Part shown: positions 1-7,471 of the stretch, piece after piece
Layout of the letters: every line of letters begins with the position of its first letter
How positions within the stretch are numbered: the first letter of the stretch is position 1
Assembly: GCA_014377045.1 (NCBI GenBank)
Contig: JACMQI010000031.1
Location: 1 to 52,573 of the forward strand
Direction: 5' to 3'
Length of the DNA: 52,573 bases
Origin: a candidate division SR1 bacterium
Lineage (GTDB): Bacteria > Patescibacteriota > JACMRA01
Translations under genes and position numbers: made by a program
The notes under the pieces: generated by a model
The model's input: only the letters and a program-made list of their open reading frames with translations
Told to the model about the DNA's origin: nothing
The model's database searches: none

Positions 1-1
1 A

Positions 2-361
2 TGTCTATTTATCCTTGGATTTACCCTGCCTACTTTTCTGTATGATAGCGGTCCTTTGAGCGGACTTGAAAAGTTATCCAATGTCGAGGAGAAACAATAT
101 TTTCGACAAATATTGGGTGATGGTATCGAAAATGACTATTTTTTCAATATTCCTAGGCGCGAGAGAGGTGCATTATTTTTAGGTTATCATATTGAAAGTA
201 TTAAAAAAATAACTTCTTTTGATGATTTAAATAATTCAGAGTGCAAAAGTCTCGCAGTTAAGTTACCAATATACGAAGCGGTAGTGCAACCTAAAATTAT
301 ATTCGGAATTACGTGGAAAAACTGGAAGATGTGTGGTCAAAATAGCATTTATGGACTATAA
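2..361 (+). CDS. Partial membrane-anchored protein, type A of the cluster (5' end outside window)
   Basis: The reading frame is open to the left edge of the window, so only the C-terminal part is seen; the in-frame TTG at 56 is not needed as a start. The visible part begins in a hydrophobic segment (FILGFTLPTFLY), followed by a soluble domain with SIKKITSFDDLNNSEC and a terminal FGITWKNWKMC. It is clearly paralogous to the gene at 1276-1875 (shared pattern: hydrophobic segment, Y-x-x-G, KSxKKI, EC/KC, YEA, FG, KMC). The domain probably lies outside the membrane because it follows the transmembrane segment and holds paired cysteines; this is inference. No known family is recognised. It heads a run of six related genes. 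Confidence 0.75.
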   Translation, partial: CLFILGFTLPTFLYDSGPLSGLEKLSNVEEKQYFRQILGDGIENDYFFNIPRRERGALFLGYHIESIKKITSFDDLNNSECKSLAVKLPIYEAVVQPKIIFGITWKNWKMCGQNSIYGL

Positions 362-417
362 GTTACATATTGATATTTTATAATCAACTTTTCCTTATTA
401 TGTAAAATCTAACGGTA

Positions 418-810
418 ATGTCTGTTATCCTTCTAATTAAAAAATTACTTTTAGTTGCAATTTTGATTTTTGTAGTTTTTAGTGTTAATATACTATTTGC
501 TCAATTAATTGTAAAACTATCCTCTAGAGCATACCAAAGCCAACCCTTGGATGAGTCTGATATGTTACGCATGAGCTACCTCTTAGAAGAAAGAATTTGG
601 GGGTCAGGCGATTATTATAAAGACCGCTTAGGTACAATGGTAAACAGTTTCTACAAGCAAGATATACCAAAAGGTTTTAGTGCTGACATTCTAACATATG
701 CTCCATTTGATGACAAAGAGCAATTTTCAAGAATATACACAATTAATTTTACAAAAGTATGGTATTTTGGTATACTGATTGAAACAAAGACTATCATTTG
801 CAAGATATAA
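418..810 (+). CDS. Small membrane-anchored protein, type B
   Basis: A protein of 130 residues with one N-terminal membrane segment (about residues 5-28) and a soluble C-terminal domain. Its last 25 residues (INFTKVWYFGI...IICKI) match the end of the gene at 2289-2717 (INYTDIWYFGI...VVCKI), so the two are paralogues. The same W/YFG-then-Cys ending appears in degenerate form in the other four genes of the cluster. No Shine-Dalgarno site precedes the ATG. Function unknown; the topology suggests an envelope protein facing outwards. Confidence 0.75.
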   Translation: MSVILLIKKLLLVAILIFVVFSVNILFAQLIVKLSSRAYQSQPLDESDMLRMSYLLEERIWGSGDYYKDRLGTMVNSFYKQDIPKGFSADILTYAPFDDKEQFSRIYTINFTKVWYFGILIETKTIICKI

Positions 811-852
811 AATATACTAAAAATATGTCTAATTCGCTAGTTTTTCCTTACT

Positions 853-1200
853 ATGTCAAAAGTTATGCTCGATAAAGCCAATTTAGTATTTATTATAATA
901 ATGATTTTAGCTTTGTGTAGTTGGACAATACCTAATTTTATATTGGCTCAACCTCTGTCTAGTGTTGCGGTTGACAAGTCAAATGATAAGTTTCTTATTT
1001 TTGCAATTAATATAAGCAATGCAGATTATTCAGACATCGGATATTTTAAAACTGGTATAACGATAAAATCTATCAAGTACAGAAGTGTAGATGATATTCA
1101 GTATTCTTTTAGCGAAAGTGATGTAAAATCGTTGACGATTAGAGTACACACTTGGTTTGGATTAGTACGAAATGAAGAGTTATTATTAAATTGTAATTAA
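853..1200 (+). CDS. Small membrane-anchored protein, type C
   Basis: A protein of 115 residues with an N-terminal hydrophobic segment (about residues 10-32) and a soluble domain of about 80 residues. It is paralogous to the gene at 1924-2274: shared features are F-(L/V)-(I/V)-(F/Y)-A near residue 50, an N/KTG(I/V)xIKSI motif, and a terminal VHxWF plus NC. The ending resembles the YFG...C module of types A and B, which suggests that all six genes derive from one ancestor. No family is recognised. Confidence 0.75.
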   Translation: MSKVMLDKANLVFIIIMILALCSWTIPNFILAQPLSSVAVDKSNDKFLIFAINISNADYSDIGYFKTGITIKSIKYRSVDDIQYSFSESDVKSLTIRVHTWFGLVRNEELLLNCN

Positions 1201-1275
1201 TTGACTATGATAGCACAAGAAACATGAATAAATATGCTACTTATCCATATTGGCTGAAAACTTATAACAGATAAT

Positions 1276-1875
1276 ATGAAAATAATATTAAATTACCTAT
1301 TAGTTATCTTTATTGTATTTGTACTATTTTTTGCTACTGTTTCCTTAGGATTTAGTGCTTGGATTTTATTGACTGTTCTAGTAATAAGTTTATTAATTAT
1401 TTATATTTGGACATTGTTTTTCACTATTAAATTGCCTTTTTCTTCTAAATGGTTACCATATGTAAAAGATAGTCAGTCAAAAGCTAAGAGTTTGAATTAT
1501 ATAATGCACTTATATTTTATATTTAGTATAATATTATTGCCTATTTTATGTATATTTGGGTATTTGATTCCGAGATATATGTATTATAATGGTTATTTTA
1601 GTGGTACTAACAACTTATCTCTTGAAGAAAAAAATTATATAAATACTATAGCAAACGATGATTACAATTTTGATTTATATATTAACGATCTTGATTTGGG
1701 ATACTACGTAAAAAGTGTAAAGAAAATACAAAATAAAGGCGATCTCGAAAATTCTAAATGCAAAGGATATATAAGCTCTTTTCCAGCCTATGAAGCAAAC
1801 ATTGACATAAAAACTTATTTTGGGTTGACTCAATACAATTTAAAAATGTGTAATAATATTAATGTAAAAAACTAA
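1276..1875 (+). CDS. Multi-pass membrane protein, type A'
   Basis: A protein of 199 residues with three hydrophobic segments (about 2-22, 24-46 and 76-104) followed by an extramembrane domain of about 95 residues. The last segment and the domain match the partial gene at the window start (IPRYMYYNGYFSG versus LPTFLYDSGPLSG; YFGLTQYNLKMC versus FGITWKNWKMC). This is the only complete type A member, and it shows that type A has extra N-terminal membrane helices absent from types B and C. Function unknown. Confidence 0.75.
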   Translation: MKIILNYLLVIFIVFVLFFATVSLGFSAWILLTVLVISLLIIYIWTLFFTIKLPFSSKWLPYVKDSQSKAKSLNYIMHLYFIFSIILLPILCIFGYLIPRYMYYNGYFSGTNNLSLEEKNYINTIANDDYNFDLYINDLDLGYYVKSVKKIQNKGDLENSKCKGYISSFPAYEANIDIKTYFGLTQYNLKMCNNINVKN

Positions 1876-1923
1876 GTAATTTATAAATTAAATCTTCAGC
1901 TTATACATACTTTGTAAAATCAT

Positions 1924-2274
1924 ATGCTCATTAAGAAAGCATTTGTACTATTTGTTGCAATCATAGCTATTTTGACAGCCTTAGTGTTATTTAGTCAAGT
2001 TATACCAAGATTAGTTCTGCATAATAGTATAAGATTTTCGAATTACAATAATGATAGTTTTGTTGTGTACGCTTTTGGAACCACTGAAAAAAACTATTCC
2101 TCTAGTCTTGGTAGTCTAAATACAGGCGTAAGCATAAAATCAATCGTTGCTGAGAACGATATTAGAACAAAAAGCTGTTTTCATTCAAATTCTAAAGTTT
2201 TAGAAGCTAGGTTTACCGTTCATGGTTGGTTTTGTATACCACTTTATGAGGTAGTAGAGATTAACTGCACATAA
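1924..2274 (+). CDS. Small membrane-anchored protein, type C'
   Basis: A protein of 116 residues with one N-terminal membrane segment (about residues 7-30) and a soluble domain. It is the closest relative of the gene at 853-1200 (NTGVSIKSI versus KTGITIKSI; VHGWF versus VHTWF; both end in NC plus one residue). It has an additional cysteine in the middle (SCFHS) and one in the WFC position where its paralogue has G. It lies 14 nt upstream of the type B' gene, so the two are probably co-transcribed. Confidence 0.75.
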   Translation: MLIKKAFVLFVAIIAILTALVLFSQVIPRLVLHNSIRFSNYNNDSFVVYAFGTTEKNYSSSLGSLNTGVSIKSIVAENDIRTKSCFHSNSKVLEARFTVHGWFCIPLYEVVEINCT

Positions 2275-2288
2275 ATCTCAATAAAAAT

Positions 2289-2717
2289 ATGTTAAAAGCT
2301 TTACAAGACCAACCAACCCATAGCTATTTAGTAATTATATTTGTGCAGATTGTTATCGTATTTACAATTTTTACTATTTGTATTTTTTTAGTAACACTCT
2401 TTACAGTACCTACTTTTGTTAGTGAGAATAATTCTAAAATAATTTCAAAATATGAATATGTTGGAGTAGAAAGATCTGTAATTTTTGATATTATAAAATA
2501 TTGGAGGGTAACATTTGATGGAGGGTCTAAGCTTTTAGATATTAAAATCAATTCATTAAACATAACTCCTTATAATAATTCTTTCGATAAAAGTATCAAA
2601 CCCTGTCAAACTACATCACAGACTGAAAATTATAAAAGTATTTATGCTATAAACTACACAGATATATGGTACTTTGGCATACCCGTAAAAACTGAAACTG
2701 TTGTTTGCAAAATTTAG
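2289..2717 (+). CDS. Small membrane-anchored protein, type B'
   Basis: A protein of 142 residues with one membrane segment (about residues 14-40) and a soluble domain that ends in IWYFGIPVKTETVVCKI. It is paralogous to the gene at 418-810. An internal Cys (KPCQTT) may pair with the terminal Cys. It is the last of the six related genes. Its order relative to type C' is reversed compared with the first set (B then C, here C' then B'), so the cluster did not arise by one simple tandem duplication. Confidence 0.75.
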   Translation: MLKALQDQPTHSYLVIIFVQIVIVFTIFTICIFLVTLFTVPTFVSENNSKIISKYEYVGVERSVIFDIIKYWRVTFDGGSKLLDIKINSLNITPYNNSFDKSIKPCQTTSQTENYKSIYAINYTDIWYFGIPVKTETVVCKI

Positions 2718-2762
2718 CTTTTAATTGTACTTTCTTATTTGCAAGGTTGAGTTTTTGCCCAT

Positions 2763-2793
2763 AAAAAATCCCGACGATACAAAAGTAAGTCGG
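2763..2793 (-). terminator. Rho-independent terminator of the 2817-3140 gene
   Basis: Read on the minus strand, a CCGAC/GTCGG stem encloses a 13-nt loop and is followed by GATTTTTTA. It lies 24 nt downstream of the minus-strand gene. Confidence 0.6.
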
Positions 2794-2816
2794 AAATACT
2801 AGAGACTGATATTAAT

Positions 2817-3140
2817 TTACAGTTTCAATTTTTTCAAAAACTGATTGATTTGTTCACTAAGTGTCGCAATAGAGTCATTTACTCGTACAGTTTCTTCTTC
2901 GGTGAACCTACGATCCAAGTCTAATTCTTGTAAAATAGCTAAACATTCTTTTCGTGATTTAGTAATAGAATGCTTACCTACTGTGTCAAAATCACAGTTT
3001 AAATTTTTGATTAAATCACTAAGTATTTGAAAGCTCCTAAATTCGATACCGTTATATAGCCACAACTGAATAGTTTTATCATCTCGTTGCAAATTGCCGA
3101 TACTCAACCAATACTTTTGCAAATCTAGCAGATCGTCCAT
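2817..3140 (-). CDS. Hypothetical protein, 107 residues
   Basis: A charged, mostly helical soluble protein without membrane segments or recognised motifs. A terminator-like hairpin follows directly downstream on the same strand, and the start is an ATG, which together support a real gene. The opposite frame also holds a short ORF (2845-3030) but without such support. It stands alone between the membrane-protein cluster and a divergently transcribed HAD hydrolase. Confidence 0.6.
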   Translation of the reverse strand: MDDLLDLQKYWLSIGNLQRDDKTIQLWLYNGIEFRSFQILSDLIKNLNCDFDTVGKHSITKSRKECLAILQELDLDRRFTEEETVRVNDSIATLSEQINQFLKKLKL

Positions 3141-3201
3141 GATTTGAATACAAAAAAGTGTTCATAGTATATATTTTGCATAAACTTATCTTTTGTCAAA
3201 C

Positions 3202-3230
3202 TTTACAATTATAATCAGCTATACTATAAT
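3202..3230 (+). promoter_or_regulatory. Sigma-70 promoter placed for a leaderless transcript
   Basis: TTTACA (3202-3207), a 17-nt spacer and a perfect TATAAT (3225-3230). The ATG of the HAD gene is at 3239, only 8 nt after the -10 box, so transcription should start at or next to the start codon. Confidence 0.65.
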
Positions 3231-3238
3231 AGTATTTC

Positions 3239-3847
3239 ATGACTTATATATTCGATTTTGATGGAGTTCTTGCAAACACCTTTGAGTGCTATATAGAGTT
3301 TATATCTAAAAACTTTTTCTTGAGTAAAGCGGCTGCTACAAAACTTATAATGAAGCATACTTACACAAACGATAAACCTAAAATGTATGCTCAGATTATA
3401 GAGCGATTTAACATGACTAAGTTAGAAAAGTTTTTGAAAGAGCAATCAAATATTTTATTTGAAGATAGAATAAAAGAAATCTTGCAAATCGATGGACAAA
3501 AAGTTATTTTGACACGAAACTATGCTCAATGTGCAATGTATGTTTTAGGTCAATATGCTGATCTTTTTGATCCGATTATTGGTTTTCACGAGGCTTCAAA
3601 CAAAACTATTGGTTTTTCACTATTACAGGACAAATATAATATTGATTTAGCTCAATCAGTATTTATAACGGATACAGTAGGTGATATACTCGAGGCGAAA
3701 AAATTTATGAAAGAAACTCAGATTTTTGCTACAGATTGGGGATATAATTCGATTTTAGAGCTTGAACAAGTCCTGGAACCTTCACAGATTATCTCTAATT
3801 TTAGTTCTTTTATAGTGCAAGTAAATGTATCAAAGCTTCGCGAGTAG
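3239..3847 (+). CDS. HAD-superfamily hydrolase
   Basis: A predicted phosphatase of 202 residues. Motif I is at the N-terminus (FDFDGVLANT, nucleophile and acid Asp). Motif II is the Thr in VILTRN (around residue 87). Motif IV is DTVGD (around residue 143). A helical cap lies between motifs I and II, as in subfamily IA enzymes (phosphoglycolate phosphatase-like). The substrate cannot be told from sequence. The last 38 nt overlap the 3' end of the convergent exonuclease gene. The promoter is close enough to the ATG that the mRNA is probably leaderless. Confidence 0.85.
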   Translation: MTYIFDFDGVLANTFECYIEFISKNFFLSKAAATKLIMKHTYTNDKPKMYAQIIERFNMTKLEKFLKEQSNILFEDRIKEILQIDGQKVILTRNYAQCAMYVLGQYADLFDPIIGFHEASNKTIGFSLLQDKYNIDLAQSVFITDTVGDILEAKKFMKETQIFATDWGYNSILELEQVLEPSQIISNFSSFIVQVNVSKLRE

Positions 3848-4397
3848 CTAATACATCACCCAAAGCTGTGTGTGAGTCATAATTATTTATTCCAAATATA
3901 TCTTTTAAGCCTCCTGGACTCGATAAGCTAGTAGTTTGCGGAAAAGGAAGTGGCAAACCATTTAGTTGAGCCTTTAGATTAACAAAATTAGCTATTGATT
4001 TGGTATCTAGAAATTTATTTTTGAACATAAATTCGCACTCTTTTTGCATCCCATTCACTATATACATATCTGTCAAAAAGCTATAATCAAAGGGAAAAAA
4101 CTGTGCAATATAAGTAGGTGTATCATCAAAATGTCTTTGAGTGAAGTCATACAATTTTATACAGCTATCGTTGTAAGATACACCAGATTCGATTCTTTCT
4201 TTTGTGAAACCATTAATTTTTAAAGACTCTGGATTTAGTTTTTTATTTCCTGGGTTGACATCAAAGCAGACTGTCTCTAGTATTTCCAGTCTGTCATCTA
4301 AGGCTGCAGCTGCTATCTCACAAAGACCGTTGATACCGACCATAAGTCCTGTAGCTTCTGTATCGATAACTATATATTTGCCCTTTTTTTCTTGCAT
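3810..4397 (-). CDS. DEDDh-family 3'-5' exonuclease
   Basis: A protein of 195 residues related to the DnaQ/RNase T exonuclease superfamily. The three Exo motifs are visible: DTEATG near residue 12 (catalytic Asp and Glu), FDYSF near residue 103, and HTALGD near residue 176 (His plus Asp of the DEDDh type). It may serve as a proofreading or repair nuclease or in RNA trimming; the exact role is not determined. It overlaps the HAD gene tail to tail by 38 nt. Confidence 0.85.
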   Translation of the reverse strand: MQEKKGKYIVIDTEATGLMVGINGLCEIAAAALDDRLEILETVCFDVNPGNKKLNPESLKINGFTKERIESGVSYNDSCIKLYDFTQRHFDDTPTYIAQFFPFDYSFLTDMYIVNGMQKECEFMFKNKFLDTKSIANFVNLKAQLNGLPLPFPQTTSLSSPGGLKDIFGINNYDSHTALGDVLATREALIHLLAL

Positions 4398-4473
4398 ATT
4401 TTAAAGGGTATATTACAAAGATTGATTTTGTCAATTTGACAAATTGTCAGTCAGTATTTAGTGTAATCTATAT

Positions 4474-4794
4474 ATGAAGATGCTTAACTACTATTTATTC
4501 ATCACAGTAATTGTATGTTTGATTTGCGGATTTGGTTTATATCAAATCATATTAACTATGAAGCCTCAAGTTAATGCTAAGATTCAAACTGTTACTACAG
4601 ATCTTCGCGAAATTAATGCACCAGAAAAAGAAGAAAGTAGAAAAATCAATGTCCCAGATAATTTAAAATCTGTAGAAACAGTGAAACCTCCAGAAGTAAA
4701 GAAGAAAGAAGAGCCAAAATCTATCAGTGTTCCAGTAGAAAATGTTTTTGAAAGAGGTGCTTATAGTGATCAAAAAGATGCCTACAAGATTTAG
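4474..4794 (+). CDS. Single-pass membrane protein with a charged tail
   Basis: A protein of 106 residues. Residues 5-29 form a membrane helix or signal anchor. The rest is hydrophilic, rich in Lys, Glu and Pro (KPPEVKKKEEP), and probably disordered. No domain is recognised. It lies between the divergent exonuclease gene and the tRNA-Asn promoter. A TTGACA at 4436-4441 is the likely -35 box. Confidence 0.65.
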   Translation: MKMLNYYLFITVIVCLICGFGLYQIILTMKPQVNAKIQTVTTDLREINAPEKEESRKINVPDNLKSVETVKPPEVKKKEEPKSISVPVENVFERGAYSDQKDAYKI

Positions 4795-4809
4795 GTTAAC
4801 ATAGTTTAC

Positions 4810-4838
4810 TTGACAAACTCGCAATAAATTATTATTAT
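4810..4838 (+). promoter_or_regulatory. Promoter of tRNA-Asn
   Basis: TTGACA (4810-4815), a 17-nt spacer and TATTAT (4833-4838), ending 15 nt before the mature 5' end of the tRNA. Confidence 0.65.
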
Positions 4839-4853
4839 AAAATAGCTATTTAT

Positions 4854-4928
4854 TCCGGAGTAGCTCAGCGGTAGAGCAGTTGGCTGTTAACCAATTGGTC
4901 ATAGGTTCGAATCCTATCTCCGGAGCCA
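4854..4928 (+). tRNA. tRNA-Asn (GTT)
   Basis: A complete cloverleaf: acceptor TCCGGAG/CTCCGGA, a D arm with the GCTCAGCGGTAGAGC pattern, anticodon loop with GTT, a T arm with GGTTCGAATCC, discriminator G and an encoded CCA. It is transcribed alone from its own promoter to a terminator. Confidence 0.97.
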
Positions 4929-4937
4929 TCAATTGTT

Positions 4938-4962
4938 CTCGTCCTAAAGGCGGGTTTTTTGT
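4938..4962 (+). terminator. Terminator after tRNA-Asn
   Basis: A six-pair stem with two G-U pairs (CTCGTC with GGCGGG), a five-base loop and a run of six T. Confidence 0.6.
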
Positions 4963-4986
4963 TATTTGATATATATTTTGTACAAG

Positions 4987-6153
4987 CTATAATTCATTTA
5001 TTGGATAAACTCCGGCTTTGTAAATTATAGTTTTTATTTCATTATCATTTTTGTAATCATTTATTAAGTTATACATTTTCCAGGTTTCAATTATTTGATC
5101 ATGACTTATAAATTTAGAAAAATCGTCATTTATTACTGAGTCAAAAAGTCTCGTATGGTCTAAAACATTGTCATTATTTAAGTTAAAACTTATCATTTTT
5201 TGACCGTTTACAGTTTTGCAAATTTGTTTTTGAGGATCAAAATTCCATATAATTTTTGAATTATCATTAAAAAGTAGGAGGATACTAGTTGACTTTATAC
5301 CGAGTGATTTTCCTGATTCAGCTAGTATTTCCAAATTATCAGGTCCTTTTAATAAAAGATTAAAATATGTATCTGTATTACTTTTGTCTTGTTCCGCATC
5401 TATTTTATAGCTATCATATTGACCTACAAGCAAATTTTCAATAGTGATTTTAGAAGACTGTATCAGAGGTAATTTAAAGTAGTTTTCTGCAAGTCTATAA
5501 ATAGTAATAATATGTTGAAACATATCTTTTAGAGTACCAGTTTGGTCAAAATACCCAGATCGTCCTTTAATATCTACTGATTCTAAAGCCTTTATTTCTA
5601 CCTTTTTTAGAGTTTGTATTCTCGGCATAATATCAGAAATAATTTGCTTACTTAGATCGCTACTTGTTTTAAAAGCATAATGGTCAAAGAAGTGAATACG
5701 ACGGGTAAGAGTACAAATTTTAGTTTTATTTATGATATTTTCAGCTTCTTCTAGATTCTGTCCAAAAGGCTTTTCAATAATAATATCAATATTTGCATGA
5801 CTAAGTGGACAGGCTTTTTCCAAAAATGATACAAACACGCTAGGTGGGATGGCAAGGTAAATAATCAATCTTTCATTATTAAGAAGTTTAGAAAAAATCT
5901 CATCTAAAATATTTGCATCGTCATATTGACCTTGAATATACTCTATTTTACTTAGTTTATGCTTGTTATTTTTATTACTTTGATTCAGTAAGTTTTGAAT
6001 TTCATTGTCATCTGCTTCGCTTCGAGAATATCCTATCAACTCAGTCTTCATCAAATGGCTATTTTTTTCTGCAAATTGAGCAATGGCTGGTAAAATTTTA
6101 CGTTTGGCAAGATCGCCAGTAATACCCATGAGTAGTATTTTGATAGTTTTCAT
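4987..6153 (-). CDS. zwf: Glucose-6-phosphate dehydrogenase-like protein (short, divergent)
   Basis: The first enzyme of the oxidative pentose phosphate pathway would oxidise glucose 6-phosphate with NADP. Evidence: N-terminal Rossmann motif ILLMGITGDLAKRKILP (the family's GxxGDLAxRK), EKPFG near residue 127, and FDHYAF near residue 155, matching the family's DHYLGK region with the catalytic His. At 388 residues it is about 100 shorter than usual, and the Lys of DHYLGK is displaced. I chose the ATG at 6153 because it sits just before the Rossmann strand; an in-frame ATG at 6174 would add seven residues. No 6-phosphogluconolactonase or gnd lies nearby, so activity is likely but not certain. 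Confidence 0.8.
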   Translation of the reverse strand: MKTIKILLMGITGDLAKRKILPAIAQFAEKNSHLMKTELIGYSRSEADDNEIQNLLNQSNKNNKHKLSKIEYIQGQYDDANILDEIFSKLLNNERLIIYLAIPPSVFVSFLEKACPLSHANIDIIIEKPFGQNLEEAENIINKTKICTLTRRIHFFDHYAFKTSSDLSKQIISDIMPRIQTLKKVEIKALESVDIKGRSGYFDQTGTLKDMFQHIITIYRLAENYFKLPLIQSSKITIENLLVGQYDSYKIDAEQDKSNTDTYFNLLLKGPDNLEILAESGKSLGIKSTSILLLFNDNSKIIWNFDPQKQICKTVNGQKMISFNLNNDNVLDHTRLFDSVINDDFSKFISHDQIIETWKMYNLINDYKNDNEIKTIIYKAGVYPINEL

Positions 6154-6202
6154 ATCGTAGACATTAATCAGCATCTAGATTATTGGCAAGAGTATAATTA
6201 AA

Positions 6203-6230
6203 TTTGACAAGCATGGCTTTTTCTATTAAA
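6203..6230 (+). promoter_or_regulatory. Promoter of tRNA-Thr
   Basis: TTGACA (6203-6208), a 16-nt spacer and TTAAAT (6225-6230), 13 nt before the tRNA 5' end. It is divergent from the zwf-like gene. Confidence 0.55.
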
Positions 6231-6243
6231 TTAGAGAATAATT

Positions 6244-6319
6244 GCCCTCATAGCTCAGTCGGTAGAGCGCATCCATGGTAAGGATGAGGTCACCAGTTCG
6301 ATTCTGGTTGTGGGCTCCA
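6244..6319 (+). tRNA. tRNA-Thr (GGT)
   Basis: A cloverleaf with anticodon stem CATCC/GGATG and loop ATGGTAA (anticodon GGT), T arm ACCAG-TTCGATT-CTGGT, discriminator T and an encoded CCA. The acceptor stem GCCCTCA/TGTGGGC has a T-T mismatch at pair 5-68. A T-rich stretch follows without a clear hairpin. Confidence 0.95.
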
Positions 6320-6373
6320 GTAAACATTATTTTTTTCTTTTAGAACTAATTTTTTTTCTAAAATCAAATTATA

Positions 6374-6402
6374 TTGACAAATTAATGTCTTTTGTTTAAA
6401 TA
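6374..6402 (+). promoter_or_regulatory. Promoter of the UDG-like gene
   Basis: TTGACA (6374-6379), a 17-nt spacer and TAAATA (6397-6402). Confidence 0.5.
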
Positions 6403-6426
6403 TATTACATTTTTTTGGTGCGTATT

Positions 6427-7008
6427 ATGACTTTAAAAAAAATAAATAAACAAATAACTAACGATATTTCAAATCAATGGGCAATATCCTTAGGATATAA
6501 ACCTATATATAGTGTTTCAGAAAACTCTAAAATAATACTTATAAGCCAAGCTCCAGGACGTGTCTCTCAAGAAAAAAATATAGCCTGGGATGATGCAAGT
6601 GGAAAGACGCTTAAGAATTGGCTTGGGGTAACAGAAAATGAGTTTTACAATTTAAATAATTTTGCAATTTTGCCTATGGATTTTTATTATCCAGGAAAAG
6701 ATTTATACGGTGATTTACCACCAAGAAAAGAATTTGCACGTCTTTGGCATCTACAAATCTTAAACCAAATGAATAATGTACGATTAAAAATTCTCATTGG
6801 TGGGTATGCCCAAAAATACTACTTGTTTAATGAAAAAAAATCTAATTTAACAAAAAAAGTAAGTGACTTTGAAACTTTTTTACCAGAGTATTTTCCGATT
6901 GTGCACCCGTCGCCACTTAATTTTCGATGGAAAACTAAAAATCCGTGGTTTGAAAGTGAGGTTATTCCTAAGTTACAGAAAATAGTGAAGGGTATACTGG
7001 CCTCGTAA
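6427..7008 (+). CDS. Uracil-DNA glycosylase superfamily protein
   Basis: Likely removes uracil or another damaged base from DNA (base excision repair). The N-terminal part holds the UDG motif A region (SQAPGRVSQ, around residue 35), followed by a GKTLKNWLGV segment. The C-terminal motif B is HPSPLNFRW (around residue 162), with the His that contacts the uracil O2 in this superfamily. The pattern resembles single-domain UDGs of 180-210 residues. I chose the ATG at 6427; a GTG at 6418 in the same frame is possible. It is monocistronic with its own promoter. Confidence 0.8.
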   Translation: MTLKKINKQITNDISNQWAISLGYKPIYSVSENSKIILISQAPGRVSQEKNIAWDDASGKTLKNWLGVTENEFYNLNNFAILPMDFYYPGKDLYGDLPPRKEFARLWHLQILNQMNNVRLKILIGGYAQKYYLFNEKKSNLTKKVSDFETFLPEYFPIVHPSPLNFRWKTKNPWFESEVIPKLQKIVKGILAS

Positions 7009-7471
7009 TTCAATTTTAATGTTAGTTAAAATATAAATATATAAAGAAAGAGTACAAAAAAAATTAAACAAGAAAATACAAAGTTTGAAGAATTTGGTAG
7101 ACTAAATAACTTGGGTATATTTCAGTTTTTGATTTGAAAATTACTGTTATTACAGAATTATTTATTTGAACAAAAAATTGGTAAATATATATTTCATGAA
7201 GACAAATATAAGGTAATTGCTGAGGGTGTGAAAGTATTTAAACGAAGTGCTGTCTTGTTTCTTACATTCTGCAAGTAAATCTAATTCAGACATTCAGTTA
7301 GTATGTAAATTTTTTAGGAAAAACTAAAGACTGTATAGCTCTTGAAAGATATTAAACTAGACTTTATAAACTTGCTCAGCAAAATAGTAAAACTAATTTA
7401 TGTAGCAATATCCGCAAATTGATTTTAGAGTCAACACTGCTAAATTAAGCAATAAAAAGAAAAACTAGTCA
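7009..7471. other. 463-bp gap without an intact gene; possible decayed coding sequence
   Basis: No frame is open beyond about 35 codons. On the plus strand around 7180-7280 a protein-like stretch (KYIFHEDKYKVIAEGVKVF) ends at a stop and a second one (FLHSASKSNSDIQLVCKFF) follows in another frame, as in a decayed gene. No family can be named. No terminator or RNA structure was recognised. Confidence 0.3.

Noticed and set aside
7180-7330. Possible remnant coding sequence in the gap after the UDG-like gene
   Set aside because: Protein-like stretches exist in two frames, but no family or start could be named, so no pseudogene was called.
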